Below are positions 12,701 through 25,732 of a stretch of DNA of 64,000 nucleotides, piece after piece (the stretch's first letter is position 1; each line of letters starts with the position of its first letter). Position numbers and translations under genes: made by a program. The DNA is taken from NCBI GenBank assembly GCA_000231825.2, contig JH720328.1, positions 84,479 through 148,478 on the forward strand. The letters run 5' to 3'. The notes under the pieces are model-generated. The model saw only the letters and a program-made list of their open reading frames with translations, had not been told where the DNA came from and searched no databases. This DNA is from Tetrahymena elliotti 4EA (taxonomy: Eukaryota; Ciliophora; Oligohymenophorea; Hymenostomatida; Tetrahymenidae).

Positions 12701-14207
12701 CTATGCTTAAAAAGGGAAATAATGCTTAGAATGTGGTTAGATTGTGGATATGTATATTTTCTTAGGTCTTACTATTATATTTTACTCAATATACATAGCA
12801 GTAAGTGTGAATAAATAGGTAGAAACTAACCTTTAAATCATTAAAATTTAATATTTGAGGAGACTATAAGTACTATTTTTAAGAAAAACTGTATTTATAG
12901 GTTCAGATACAGGAATTCTTTTGAAGATTTTTTTTCATTACCTTCAAATATTTTCATCATCAATAGATGTTTTCAATCAGATTCCAGATTTGATAGGGAA
13001 TTTCTTTAAACTCGGAGGTGATCCAACTTAGATTACTTACACAAGCTTAGACTGTATTTATAAAGACTGGATTTTAAATTAACTTTGGTTTGATAGATTG
13101 ACAATGCAATTAGCATAGATAATAATTATTACTGTACTAGTTTTATTATCAAGATATTTTTTGAGAAAAACTTCGAGACAATTTTATAAAATGAAAATTT
13201 ATTTGATATTTATTTACTTTTTTTACTATTCTTCCTTAGTAAAGATGCTAGTGTCTTTTTGTTTATGCAAAACTATAGGGTCTAGCTCTTATATGCTAAA
13301 TGATTTTCTTTAAAAATGCTGGACAAATTAGCATATCCTCTTTTCAATTGGAATTATTTATCCTCTCACAATAATTTGCTCTGTAGGAATACCACTTGTT
13401 TTTTACTTCAAAATAAAACATGCTATCCAAGGCAATAAATAAGAAAACATTCAATTCGTTTTATCCTACTATTTTATATTACAAGGATATAAAAATGAAT
13501 TTTATTTTTGGGAAATTCTCAAAATGTTTTAGAGATTAATAATTATGATAGTTTTGAATTTAGATATCTAAAATGGTATACAGAGGTAATTAATATTAGT
13601 TATATGCTTTGTTTATTTAATGGTGACTATTTAATTAAATCCTTATAAGTAAAAGCAATTGCAAAATCTAGAAATTCTGCTTACTATAATAGTCATAGTT
13701 TCTTTAGCTATACAGACAGTGATATATTTACTTGATGATAACCCCATCGAAACTTTAATTTTAGTAATAATAATACTAATTTTAAATCTTTACAATTTAC
13801 TGAAGATAATTTTAGAATATTATGAATCTTCTTTAAGTTTAGCATTGAGGTCTAAAATGAGAAAATTAAAAGCTTTCTTAACTTTGCTTTACAAATTGAG
13901 GATAATCAATATTGATATTAAAAAAAATTAAATTTCTTTGTTAAGAATAAGTTATTTATGGAAAGCGATCAGAAAAAATTTACACCTTTTAAATAATGAA
14001 ATAATCATTTCAAGAAAGTACTTCACAACTGCCAAGAGCTAAAAGAATTTGACAATCTATCCTAGCACATTCTAAGATCTCTACTCAGTATAAATATTTA
14101 TTTCTTCAAAATTATGTTTTAAAATATATTTTTCACTTAGGTTTAAGAATAAAGTTTGGAAGATTGACATGCTCTAAAACACTTTTGAAATTTGTGTTAA
14201 TAGTTGA
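3712..14207 (+). CDS. Array gene 1: giant Cys-rich/beta-helix polytopic membrane protein
   Basis: Exons by phase and paralogue match: 3712-3915, 3960-4349, 4405-5022, 5073-5157, 5210-6483, 6696-6987, 7040-7704, 7757-8620, 8943-9692, 9740-9819, 9848-11820, 11873-12350, 12407-14207 (3,157 residues). Signal peptide about 1-20 (MKAKVITLFLFVML). CxxC-type modules about 25-140. Beta-rich, Asn/Gln/Ile-rich region to about 1715, with EKDYFYHICP. Beta-helix-like region about 1715-2400, with NGGALY, SGGAIFA, RGGAIYS and GGGIYY at about 2293-2377. Juxtamembrane Cys module about 2558-2665 (GTYSL, FWRES, GYIGPLC, ECG). Eight or nine membrane segments about 2672-3032, including the KLGGDPTQIT loop and YFWEILKMF. 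Tail to TGA 14205-14207. It probably acts at the cell surface as a receptor or adhesin; the ligand is unknown. The intron at 9820-9847 is only 28 nt. Introns 6484-6695 and 8621-8942 are long and could hide small exons. Closest relative: the next gene. Confidence 0.85.
9820..9847 (+). other. 28-nt micro-intron in array gene 1
   Basis: It starts GTAAAATA and ends TTTTTTAG. Removing it joins an 80-nt exon (9740-9819, containing LRYQ) in frame with the downstream frame that encodes NQFPVMNTY. Without splicing the frame is lost. An intron sits at the same codon position in array genes 2 (20693-20725) and 3 (33481-33504). Confidence 0.7.
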
Positions 14208-14973
14208 TCGATCAATTAATTATTATTTATATTAAAGTTGGAGTAAATTATTAAATTTAATTATTAGAAATAATTATTCAAAAATAATTAAATTTGAATC
14301 AATTTTGTAATATTTTTCAGTTTGTAATAGAATTATTTCTAACTAAAATCAACATATTGATTTTTAAAAAACATTTTTTCGTTTATAATAAATTATTTCT
14401 CACTAATTTTAGCATATTGATTATTAAAAAACTTAAGTTAAAAATTAAAGATATTTAAATTAAATAGTCGAACTTATGATTGTAATAATAAATATTATCC
14501 AAATTTTATTCAAAAGACGTTTAATTTCTCAAATTGAATTATTTACTCTAATATGTGAGTGCTTCAAAATAAATATTTTATGATTTACTAGTTAGCTAGC
14601 TATCTTTTATGTATAAAAAATTTTTTTATCATTGAGCAATTTCTAAAATCCAATTTCATAATTTTTATTTTAGTAGAATTTTAGTAAAAATTCAAAATGT
14701 ACAATAAAAATTTAGTTAAAAAAAATATTCCAATTAAATGTTCATAAAAGGTTAATAAAGATAGGGTTTTTTAATAAAAGATAACCAGAGCGTTAGATGT
14801 GCAATATCCCAAAGAAGAAGCTAAAATATCTTATGTAAAAAATAAAGATATTTTTTTAATCCTATGCCTTATTTTTAATCAGTAAGAATTAAAAAGAGGA
14901 ATTTTCTTAAATTATTAAAAAAAATAAAATATTAATATTTTTACAGTAAATTTTAATTAACGCTCTCAAAAAT
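14208..14973. other. Intergenic between array genes 1 and 2
   Basis: A/T-rich. About 14329-14385 and 14388-14441 form an imperfect direct repeat (attatttct..cacta, then a shared CATATTGATT and a run of A). A ciliate-code frame from ATG 14697 runs past the start of the next gene in another frame and contains RALDVQYPKEEAKISY, which has coding texture. I do not recognise it. It may be a relic or chance. Confidence 0.35.
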
Positions 14974-17900
14974 ATGAATAGAATATTAATAATTTTTATT
15001 TTAGTTTTAATCTAACATTTTAAGCTAGCAGAATAGTTAAATGTGCCAGATATATGCCCTTTTTTTAATGAATTCTTTAATAGTTCAAATTATTAATGTG
15101 TAAAATGCCCAAAAAACTGCAGTAGTTGTTTTACTTCTGAAAGTTGTATTTCATGCATCACAGGGTTTAGCTTGGTAATTATTATTATTAGTAACTACTG
15201 ATATGAACTAATCAATTAAATAGAATGAATAAAGGTAGTGTTAAAGTATTTGTGGAGCAGTCTAGATAAATAATTAGGTAAATTAATCATGTGAAAGCTT
15301 TCCAGACTTAAATTGTAAGCAGTATAATCAGCAAAATTAATGTAATCAATGTAGAGATGGCTACATTCTAGATGAAAATGGATTGTGTAAAAACACATTT
15401 TGCCACGAATACTAAGGGACTTATGATATTTATACCTAAAAATGTTCGTTAGATGGATATTTATTGTCTGATTTTGCTAGAGAATAGTAAAATTAGTAAA
15501 GCGTACCAACCTAGTTACAAGATTCTTTCAATTTTTAGTATTCATCTTTAAAAGAGAGTTTGAATGAATAAATAGTAGAAATTATTGTCTTAGATATTTT
15601 AAATAACAAAATTGTAATGTTTTTATTTATTTATTAATATTTATCTAGGATTTTTAAAAATAGGTGATTGGAAGAACAAATCAATATTTAATATTCTATG
15701 ATTACCAGACAATGTCATCTTTAAATTAGATAGATATGTAGGTCCCTATAATATAAATATAGGCAAATGAACAGAAGATTAAGCTCTATGCTTTTATTTC
15801 AAACTGTGATACTTCTAAAGTAGAAACAAAATATGTTTTAAATAAGTTAGTTTCTATTGATTTAGCTTCATATGAACAAAATATTATTTTTTAGTATGAT
15901 GAAATAGTAGATTAAGGCATATTCAATCAATAATATTTAATATTTAGAAGTTAAAATAATCTAATAATATTTTAACTAATTGACTAGTAAATGAAAAAAT
16001 TACAAACAGATATAAATATAATTAATTACTGTTTTCTTTAGAGAGAAGGAATTGTTTTATTTTCAGATTAAAGCTCTAACATTTATTTAACAAATCCTTC
16101 ATTCACAGGATATAATTAAATTAAGCTAAAACCAAATTAATCCTTTTTGTAAATTATTCAAATCCTTCCTTTTAGTTTTATATCTGTCATAGAAAATGAA
16201 TAAGATCCTCCAAAAAGTACTTTAATTATTTATGGAATACAATAATCAGTTGATTCTTCCAATTAAATATATTTTAATTTAGGAAAGGTAACTTTTTTGA
16301 TCAATAAATCTTTTAATTAAGTCTATAAACTAGTAAATTCAAATATTAGAATATGAAGGATAGAGTATCTAAGTGACAAATAACTTAAATTTTATTTACT
16401 TAATATCAACGAAAGGTATTGTTTATTTGAAATTAAATTGTTTGTTTTTCAAAAATGCCGATATATTAATTTTTAATGTTTAAATAGATATAAGTCTTTG
16501 GTACAACTCATAAAAGGTTTCCCATATTGATATAGAAAATAGTTTAAATCAATTTATTTAAGATGACTGTATAATTGTAAATTTTGATCAAACAATAGAA
16601 ATTTATACAAATTTAAATAGTGGTTTTGAAATAGAAAAATAAATATTCTAAAAGCCTATTCGATCAATTATAAACACCATACTTTATTCTAACAGTAGCA
16701 TATTAATTAGTTCTCTGAATACCATTTATAGTGTATAACTTACATAATAATAAAACAGTAATCAAATACTGTTTTAGGCTTTTGCCTAAAGTAAGAATCA
16801 TATAAAAATAGCTTAAGAGATAAAAAATACATTAATTTTTAGTGATGATGGTATCTAAATAAATAAATTAGTTGTGATATATGAATAAGAATACATAGTT
16901 ATAGGTTTATTTAACAATCGGTAAATCATTTTTAGAGATCAGATTGGATCATTGATATCTTAGAGCATGATAGCAGATTAGAATTTATTTATAATTTCTG
17001 ATTAAACTGTATTAAAGATAAATCTAATAAGCTTTTAAAAGGAATCTATACAATTTTAAAATATATAAAAGATTTAATTTGAAAAAAATAGTCTGCTTTT
17101 ATTAGATTAGCAAGACACTTTGAATTGTTAGGATCTATAACTCACTGTATTTAAACATGGCTAAAAAGAGTAATGCATATTATAATTTCCTCACCTTCCT
17201 GAATATGATTCCATTTGCTTTATAGATATTAAAATTGAAAATGATTTAATAGTATATGGTGCTGGATCTTTTTTTGTAATATTTGATTATAAATGTCAAC
17301 TTTTAGGGCACCAATTAAATCTAAATCAAATAATAAACATAATAGATAATGATACTTTGTTAATACTAAGCAACACACTTGATATATTTTTAATTAGCGA
17401 TTAAAAATTAATTTCAATTTAATTAAATTTTATTGAAAAAATGAGTGTATTCAAAGATATTTTAGTTGTTTGTCTCAAATTTAGAGGTATAACAGGAGGC
17501 TCTTAATAAACTTTGACAAAAATTAATTTAAATAAATTTGTTAATTACTATCCTTAAAAATTAAATGAAATAAATTATGATTAAGCTGTTTCCAATTTTA
17601 TTATTTAAATATCTGGATAAACTTTAAATTATATGGATATGTCTTATCCATTTTTTTCTTATACATCAGTGTCCTTTTAAGATAATATAAGTTTGGTAGA
17701 ATCGATCCTAAATTCTAACTCTTTAATGCTCATCAGATTTTAAAATGTAATATTTATGATAATAAATATATTTTTCTTTTATATTTTTTTTGAAGCTACA
17801 TCTCAAAAACAAAATCTAAAAATAAAAAAATAGGATAAATGGAGTGCTGTTTTATTAGATGGACATACTAATTAGTAGTATCAAATAAATAGAAATATCA

Positions 17901-20900
17901 AAAATATAATGTACTTTTTGAATAATATTATTTTTTTGACATAACCATACAACAAATTGTTGAAAATAAAATCTAAAGATTTAGCAAATCAAAATCTATT
18001 TTTTACAACTATGAGCCCTATCTCGGATCGTAACGAATTTCAATAAATTTTGGGATAGATAAATAATGATTAAGTAGAAATCTTGAATTTAAAAGATGGA
18101 TCTAGAAAAGCTTTTGAATGTAATTTTTAAATTAAAAGAGTTATTTAAACTTTTATTTTTTTAAAGTAAAATCAGCAAGCTTTCCTGAGTATTTTACTAA
18201 CTATATAGATGATACTAATATATATGCAACGATTTCTCTATTTGAATATGGGATAGCTGTATTTGCAGATTTAATAACAGGTGTAGTAGTATAAATATAC
18301 GGTCCATTATTATATAAAATATTAAAAATTTAAAATACAATGTATGTAACAATAATTAATAATCTTAATGAATAAACTATTTTAGATGAAAATTTGAAAA
18401 TTTAACATGAAACTATGAGTAGATTAAATCAATATTAGGTCTATATTCTTTGGAAAGAAAATAACGACTTCTATTTTCTATCTATTTCATAAAACAAGTT
18501 TACTGTATTTAATACTTAAGGTTTTATTGTACTACAAATGAATTTATCTGTAAGAGAATTAGTTTAGAATAACAAACAATTGATTTTATTCTTAGAAACT
18601 CAGGTATTTTAAGTTTAACTCAATGTGTTGATGAAGAAAGTTACAAAAATAAACTCATTCCCAGTCAACAGCTAATATAAAAATATATAAGCCGATCATG
18701 AAAATAAATTAATTTATATTTAATTTCTAAATGAATTGATTGTTTTATAAATCAACACTCTTAAGGCAATTTAATCTATAGCTATCTAAAATAACTTTGT
18801 TTTTGTTACAAATGACTCATTAAATAAGGTAAAATTTAAAATTAAATTAAAACTAAAACAAATGTAACATAAATTATTATTTTAAATAATAGATATTAAT
18901 TTTTAGATAATAAAATAATATTGTAATCTTCAAGTTATTGAATCCAAAATTAGAAACAATTTCTATAATAGTTGACATTACAAAAAAGAATATTTTGATA
19001 GATAAAGAATTAGGAATTCTTCTCTTTGTTTAAGAAAGAGATTATAATGTTTATCTATTATCTTACATAGGATAAACATAATTTAAAAGCTTTAACATAG
19101 TCTCAGATGTTAGTGAAGCAATTTATTACCTGTGATTTAACTATAATACTCATATGTCTTAATTGTATGTATTTTAATCTTCCTTTGTTTTTTAGATTGA
19201 CATAAATTATTTCTACTACAATTCTTAAGATGTCTAGTTAGCCACATAAAATTAATCTTCAGTATTTGGAATAAATAAGGAGAAAATTGCAATTATAAAC
19301 AATGATATTAATCTCGTTTCAGTATTTGATAGTTCAACCTAAGAGCTTATAGATAGTGTTATCTTCGAATAACAAATTGATTTCTTAGATCTTTATGAAT
19401 ATTAGATTATTGGATTTGGCTTAGACAACATTATTGTTTGTTTTAGAAAAGCTGATTATTACATTTTATAAGCCTAACCTTTAAAAATATTAGTATACAC
19501 TTAACTTAGTGATGTTTAGGACATTTATATTTCTAATACATTTGGAATGTTGCTGTATACAAATATAGATTAACATGTTTACTTATTCTCTTCAAAATAA
19601 TAATAATTTATCGCAATCAAAGCAGATCAATATTAGGTAAACTTAATAACATTCGTTAACTAAAAATACATTGGGATATCTACTGCAAACAATTCATTTT
19701 TTGTATACAACACTTAACTAGAAAAAGCAGTAGTTTTGCCTCAGAATTAAGTAAAATACTTAAATAATTTAATTTGTATTGAATTTTTTTAAAATATTGA
19801 CGTATTTTTTTTTAGGGAAAAATCTTAGATATCGAACAAATTGATTTTTTGGTTGTTTAATTTAATTCTTAAGGACTAAATAGTTATATGATACTTTAGT
19901 TTAATTTGAATGATGGAACATTCACTTTTTTTACTTTTTACTATATAGATGAGATTATAATCAAGCAAGTATTTAATTATCAATATATTGATAAAATCCA
20001 TCACATAAGCATTATGTTTTCACAAGACAACCAATATGCAATATTTTGGTAGTTAGAAGAAGTTTAAGATATAAATTAATTTTCTAACTATGTTTAAATT
20101 AAACAACTAATTTTACCCTGTACTATAAATACTCTAATAAAAGTGGAAAAAGATTATTTTTATCACATCTGCCCTTATGTAGCGATGATCTATGACTCTA
20201 ACATTAATTTTGTTCAAAGTATAAAATATCTTGTTAGCTCTGATCTTACTATCAAAGATATTTAGTACCTCAATTATAATATTTTTGTGGTTAAATTAAA
20301 GGATTAAATTGATTTATATGAAATAAGTTATAATTTTAAGTATAGAATACAATCACTTACTAAAATTTCAAACACTTAAATTTACAATTTCCTAATTAAC
20401 TAAATAGATAAAATGGTTCAACTCTAGATATATGGAGTTTCAGATTACAACCTGTTTTAGGCAAGTCTTACATACTAATCTAGGTAATTCAAGTATAGAG
20501 ATGCAGAATATGTTGATTAAAATCTAGTTCAAGTTAAAATATCTGATTTTAAATAAAATTATAAGGTAGTTTTTTTCTTAATTAATATTTTAAACTTATA
20601 AATTTTTTGTAGAATATCATATTAGAATCTTAAATACCCTAAAATTTAGAAATACTCAGATATTAGATTTTTTATGAGCCTCCTACAACAATGTAAAATG
20701 ATCTTTCATTAAAAATTTTGCTAAGTTGTTTAAAAAAATATAGAAACTAATTCCCAGTAATGAACTCTTACAAAAATTCAGACATCGTAGAAATATATTC
20801 AACAAAAGATCTATAAAGTAATCAAAAATATCAGTTACAAATAGCTTCTACAGAATTTATATCTGATAAGTTTAAGAATTTAAAGATAGGAAGCATGATA

Positions 20901-23900
20901 CTTAACTTTAATTTAGCAGATAATAAATAGTTAAATTTTAATTAGTTTAAATTATTATAACAACTTTAGTTATCAAATATGACTATCTAATTTAATCAAC
21001 AAAATGGATCAATATACATGAATTCTTATAATAATCTAATAATAAATGAAATTAAATTTAGTGATTAGGTCATTACTACTTAATTTCTCTTTTAAAATAT
21101 TACTAAAATAATAATAAACAATTTAAAGTTTCAAAATGTATCATTTTAATCTGATTCACCTTTCTTTTCTTTTGATTCTATCTAGAAATTACTAATAAGA
21201 AATCTTACAATAAAAGAAAGTAATTTTAACCAAACTTTGATTTTAGTAAATAATTTAAATAGTATTGAAATGCAAAATATTGTTATCAAAAATAATAATT
21301 TTTCACAAGGATTACTAATGGCTAACTAATCTGAAAATTTTTTGTGTAATTAAATATAAATTCAGGATAATTAATTACAAGCTAGCTAAAGTAATAAAAT
21401 AAATCCTTATTTATTTAACTTTTTCACAGTTTAATTTGTAACATTCAAGAATACCTACTTTGAAAACTCATATCAGGTAGGATTTTTAAATTTCACAGGC
21501 TTAATGATAAACTTTTAATTTCTATATCAGATAGAAATCATAAACTCTTCATTTAATTTTTTAGAATAAGATTTACCAATAATTTAAGTTTTATATGGAT
21601 AGAGCTCAATGATAACAAATATGAATGTAAAAAATATGAATTGCTCAAATTTTATGCAAATATCATTAGTGGATTAGCTTTAGTTAACTAACTTAAATTT
21701 TAAAAATGTAAATTTACCATAGACTAAAATTGATAGTTTTGAAAGTTCTTAATTGGAGTAATTCACAAATTATTTATTGAGCCTCGGTGGAATTAACAAT
21801 ATGATGCTCCTTAATTTACAAATATCTTTATGCCATAATGTTGGAATGCTGAGTCTTGTGGAATATTAAGTAGGATTAAGTGCTATCCAAAATAGTAATT
21901 ATTTTTAAGGAACTAATATCACAATATCAGACTCATAATCTAAATTAAGCATTCCACTAATACTTTTAAGAAATAAACAGTCAAAGGTAGTTGGTTTAAA
22001 AGCAAAAAATATAATCTTTCATAGCAATTTAATGAACTTAAATTAATAGCAGCTCATTGAAATAAATAATTCTTAATTCACTAATATTGAATTAAAGAAC
22101 TACTCTACAATTATTTAAAGTATTGAATGTTAAGCTATCTAAATAATTAGTTGCTATTTTTAAAAAATTTCTTCATAATCGTAATCTACAGTCTTTTTAA
22201 TTAAATCTGTAGTTTAATTAACTATTTAGAATAGTGATTTCAGACTAAATAAAAATTAACTTATTGGTAGTTCATTAACTTCAAGCACTGAACATAATCA
22301 CAGTATATTGAATGTTTAAAATTGTGAAAATTTTATTATTTAAGACTCAATATTTACATAGAATAAATGTTTTGGTAATGGAGGAGCTCTTTATTTACAA
22401 AAAATTAAAAAATTCGTGGCATTAAAAACTGATTTTATTACTAACTTAGCTGAATTGAATTCTGGAGGGGCAATTTATGCATCAAATTCTTACATGAGAA
22501 TAGAGAAATGTAACTTTAAAAATAATATTTCAAAAAGAGAGAGAGGTGGAGCAATCTACTCAGATAATACAGAAATAGAGATAATTAGTTCTAGTATCAT
22601 AAGCAACTTAGCTTATGTGGGAGGTGGCATTTATTATAACAAAATTAATTGTTTAAAAATAGATAAAGCGAGTTAAATCTTTAAAAACAGAGGTATATAT
22701 ATTTATTTTATTATTTAAAATAAAGATAAAGTATTGTAAATCTTAAAATTAGGTATATTCTATGGGAACAATATTGGCTCTTTCCCTAAAAAACTACAAA
22801 AAGTAGATTTCAAAACAAAACAAGTTTTCAATAAAATTATTATTCGCAATTTTTAAAGTGGAAACTACACAAAATAGCCAATTTATGTGTAATTTTTTGA
22901 TGAAGAAAATAGAATGCTCAATTTTAATATTGCAGAGTTAACCGATAAGTTTTCTTCTAGCATTAAATAAGAAATAGAGGAATATAAAATATAAATAACA
23001 AATTATAATAAAATTCAAAATCTGGCCATTTTATTAGGGTAACAGTTACAATATGTTAAAACTATCAATCTATTTTAGTTAAATATAACTGCAGGGAATT
23101 ACAATCAAACTGACTTCAATTTGATTTTATCTTCATAATTTTCAAGCTTTGAACTTACATTAGATTTATTTCTACACTTTAGAAAATGTTAAGTTGGAGA
23201 ACTTTTATATCCTTAGCAAGGATATATTTCGTAATTAATTTTCTTAAGTAATGAATGTTTTTAAAAATATTTTTTAATTAAAGATGTGATAAATGTATAA
23301 AAGGAACATATTCTTTAACCAATCCTTACTTAGGAACAGATACTAGTCCAATTCAATGCTCAAAATGTCCATAAAATTCTGCAAAATTGTGTTATTCTAA
23401 TATGATTGTACTAGAAGATAATTATTGGAGGGAATCAAGCTTATCTGATATCATTTATCCTTGCAAAACACTTGGATGTAGTGAAACAGCTGTTAATTAG
23501 AAATATGGATGTATTAAAGGATATATAGGACCTCTATGTAACTCTTGCGATTTTAAAGGGGTAGTATGGTAAACCAATTATGCTTAAAGAAACAAGGAGT
23601 GTGTAGAATGTGCACAAGTTGTTGATTTATATATATTTTTAATAGTAACTTTTATAATATACACTCTCTACATCCAATAAAGTGTAAATAAATAGGTTAG
23701 AACAAATATTTAAAGAATAAAAATTGATTACTTAACAAAGCTGAATATATTATTTTTAAGTAAATCTAAAGATATTGGCTCTGAATCTGGTAGTATCCTA
23801 AAAATTTTTTTTCATTATTTGTAAATACTGTCATCATCAATAGATGTTTATAACTAAATTCCTAATATAATTGGAAATGCTTTTCAGTTAGGGGGAGACC

Positions 23901-25043
23901 CAGCATAAATTACTCATACAAATTTAGATTGTGTTTATTAGAATTGGGTTATTTCTCAACTATGGTTTAATAGGTTGATAATGTAAACTTTATAGATGCT
24001 GATAATCATATGTCTTGTTCTAATATCAAGATTCATTTTAGATAAAAAAGAAAGAATCTTCTTTAAAAAGAAGATTTACTTTATCTTTTTTTACTTCTTT
24101 TACCAATCATCCATTGTTAAGTTACTCATTTCTCTTTGCATTTGTAAAAAGATAGGCTCCAAAACATATATGCTTAATGATTTTAATTAACAGTGCTGGA
24201 CATATCAACATATACTTTTTTCAGTAGGAATTATTTACCCTCTAACTTTAATGTGGTCTGTTGGGATACCATTTATATTTTTAAATAAAATTAGGACTGC
24301 TATCGTAAGGAAAGAGAAAGAAAAAGTATAATTTATTTTATCTTATTATTTTATTTTATAAGGCTATAAATAAAAATATTATTATTGGGAAGTACTCAAA
24401 ATGTTTCAGAGGTTATTAATTATGATTGTTTTGAATTTAGATATGGAAAATATTGTTCAAAGATAAATGGTATCAATTATTTGCTTTATTTATTTAATCG
24501 CAACATTTTTGTAAAATCCTTATAGATAAAAATCTATGCAACACTTAGAAATTCTACTGTAAGTAGTCATCGTAATTTCTTTAGTTTTATAAACAATGGC
24601 TTATGTCCTATAATCAGATACATATAAAATATTTATAATAATCATCATCTTATTTATCATAAATGTTTATTCCTTGCTTAAAATAATATTTTAATACTAC
24701 CAAACTGCTTTAAATCTGATTTTTAGAACGAACAATAAAAAACTGAAGATTATTTTAGATTTTTTAATAAAAATAAAAGTAATTAAATATGATTTTAAGG
24801 ATAAGAGAATTTCTTTACTTAGGATTAATAACTTATGGAAAATAGTCTATAAAAATAAATTTCAATTAAATTTTAGGTCTTAATTTTCTTTGTAGCAGTT
24901 AAGTTTGCAATCAAACAGAAATAAATAACCAGAAACAAATTTTGAAATCTTGACAGTAATTTATTATAAATTTTATTTTATTTATATTAAATGGTCTATT
25001 TCTAAAAAAGGATCAAGATAAATTAATAGTTAAGAAGAAATGA
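14974..25043 (+). CDS. Array gene 2: paralogue of gene 1, with an internal TGA
   Basis: Exons: 14974-15174, 15224-15613, 15664-16287, 16322-16415, 16488-17746, 17834-18119, 18167-18828, 18893-19750, 19816-20565, 20613-20692, 20726-22692, 22753-23230, 23284-24955, 25011-25043 (about 3,117 residues). Several exon lengths equal those of gene 1 (390, 750, 80 and 478 nt). Signal peptide MNRILIIFILVLIQ. Cys modules to about 150. EKDYFYHICP is present. GG repeats near 2285-2370 include NGGALY, SGGAIYA, RGGAIYS and GGGIYY. Juxtamembrane Cys module, then 8-9 membrane segments with LGGDPAQIT and YYWEVLKMF. A last exon of 10 codons ends at TGA 25041-25043. Oddity: TGA 19133-19135 lies in frame inside exon 18893-19750. 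It either truncates the protein near residue 1,440 or is removed by a possible 87-nt in-frame intron (19109-19195). Introns 16288-16321 (34 nt) and 20693-20725 (33 nt) are very short. The gene may be functional or a very young pseudogene. Confidence 0.78.
19109..19195 (+). other. Possible intron that would bypass an in-frame TGA
   Basis: The donor is GTTAGT and the acceptor is GTTTTTTAG. The length, 87 nt, is a multiple of three, and both ends fall in phase 0, so removal keeps the frame while deleting TGA 19133-19135. In array gene 1 the homologous stretch inside exon 7757-8620 is plain coding sequence, and the two unspliced exons are almost equal in length (858 and 864 nt). The element is therefore either newly intronic or the TGA is a damaging mutation. 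Confidence 0.45.
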
Positions 25044-25732
25044 TCAAATACATTTATTTAAAATATTTTGTTATTTATCTTCATCAATCTCAAAATTATT
25101 ACTATTTGTAATTTCTTTAACATATATGTATAAATTTAAAAAAATATGTCTTTAGATCTTTTTTCCTTATTCACATAATCCAAATTTATTTTTATGTTCT
25201 TTTTTTCTGTTTTTGTGATATTTTTATGATTTTTTTGATAATTCATTTCATTTTTTTATAAAATTTTCTAAACTTTGTTTAAATTTATTTTTCTTCTTTT
25301 CAAATTTTATGATTATTATTTTCTTTTTCTCTTTTATTATTAATAATTTTTCCTTTTCTTATGCTTATTTTTATAAATATTTGCTATTGTGCTTATGATT
25401 TTTAATTATATAAAAAAATTTTTTTTATTTAAATTATTATATATATATATAGAATAAACCTAAAGGTTTTGCCAAAGCTGAAGGCTGCACCATATATATT
25501 ACAGTTTTAAATTCAAGGAATCCAATGAAATTATTTAACAATAGTAGTTGTGTTTCTTTTGATCAATGTTGTATGTCTAAAAATAAATGATTTTTATTTT
25601 TTAATTTTTTATTTGATTTTTTATGTTGTGTTTTTTTATTTTATTTTTTTCACAATTTCAATTATCTTTTCTTTCCCCTCTATTCCAATTTTATTAATTA
25701 TGCTTAGACAATCGATAATCTTTTACTCTTAG
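25044..25732. other. Intergenic T-rich stretch
   Basis: Strongly T-rich 3' flank of array gene 2. It contains a short TA repeat at 25439-25451 and a small hairpin (AAACC-TAAA-GGTTT) at 25457-25470. The hydrophobic 60-codon frame from 25550 is a product of poly-T composition; under ciliate code it runs out of register into the relic that follows. I do not call it a gene. Confidence 0.45.

Noticed and set aside
13659..13931. A 90-codon hydrophobic frame as a separate small membrane protein
   Set aside because: It lies in frame inside the last exon of array gene 1 and encodes its last two membrane segments.
15216..15398. Minus-strand frames here and at 30383-30592
   Set aside because: Both lie antisense to well-supported exons and have no coding texture of their own.
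22416..22676. A short standard-code frame with GGAIY repeats as a stand-alone gene
   Set aside because: It is part of the much longer ciliate-code exon 20726-22692 of array gene 2; the apparent ends are TAG/TAA glutamine codons.
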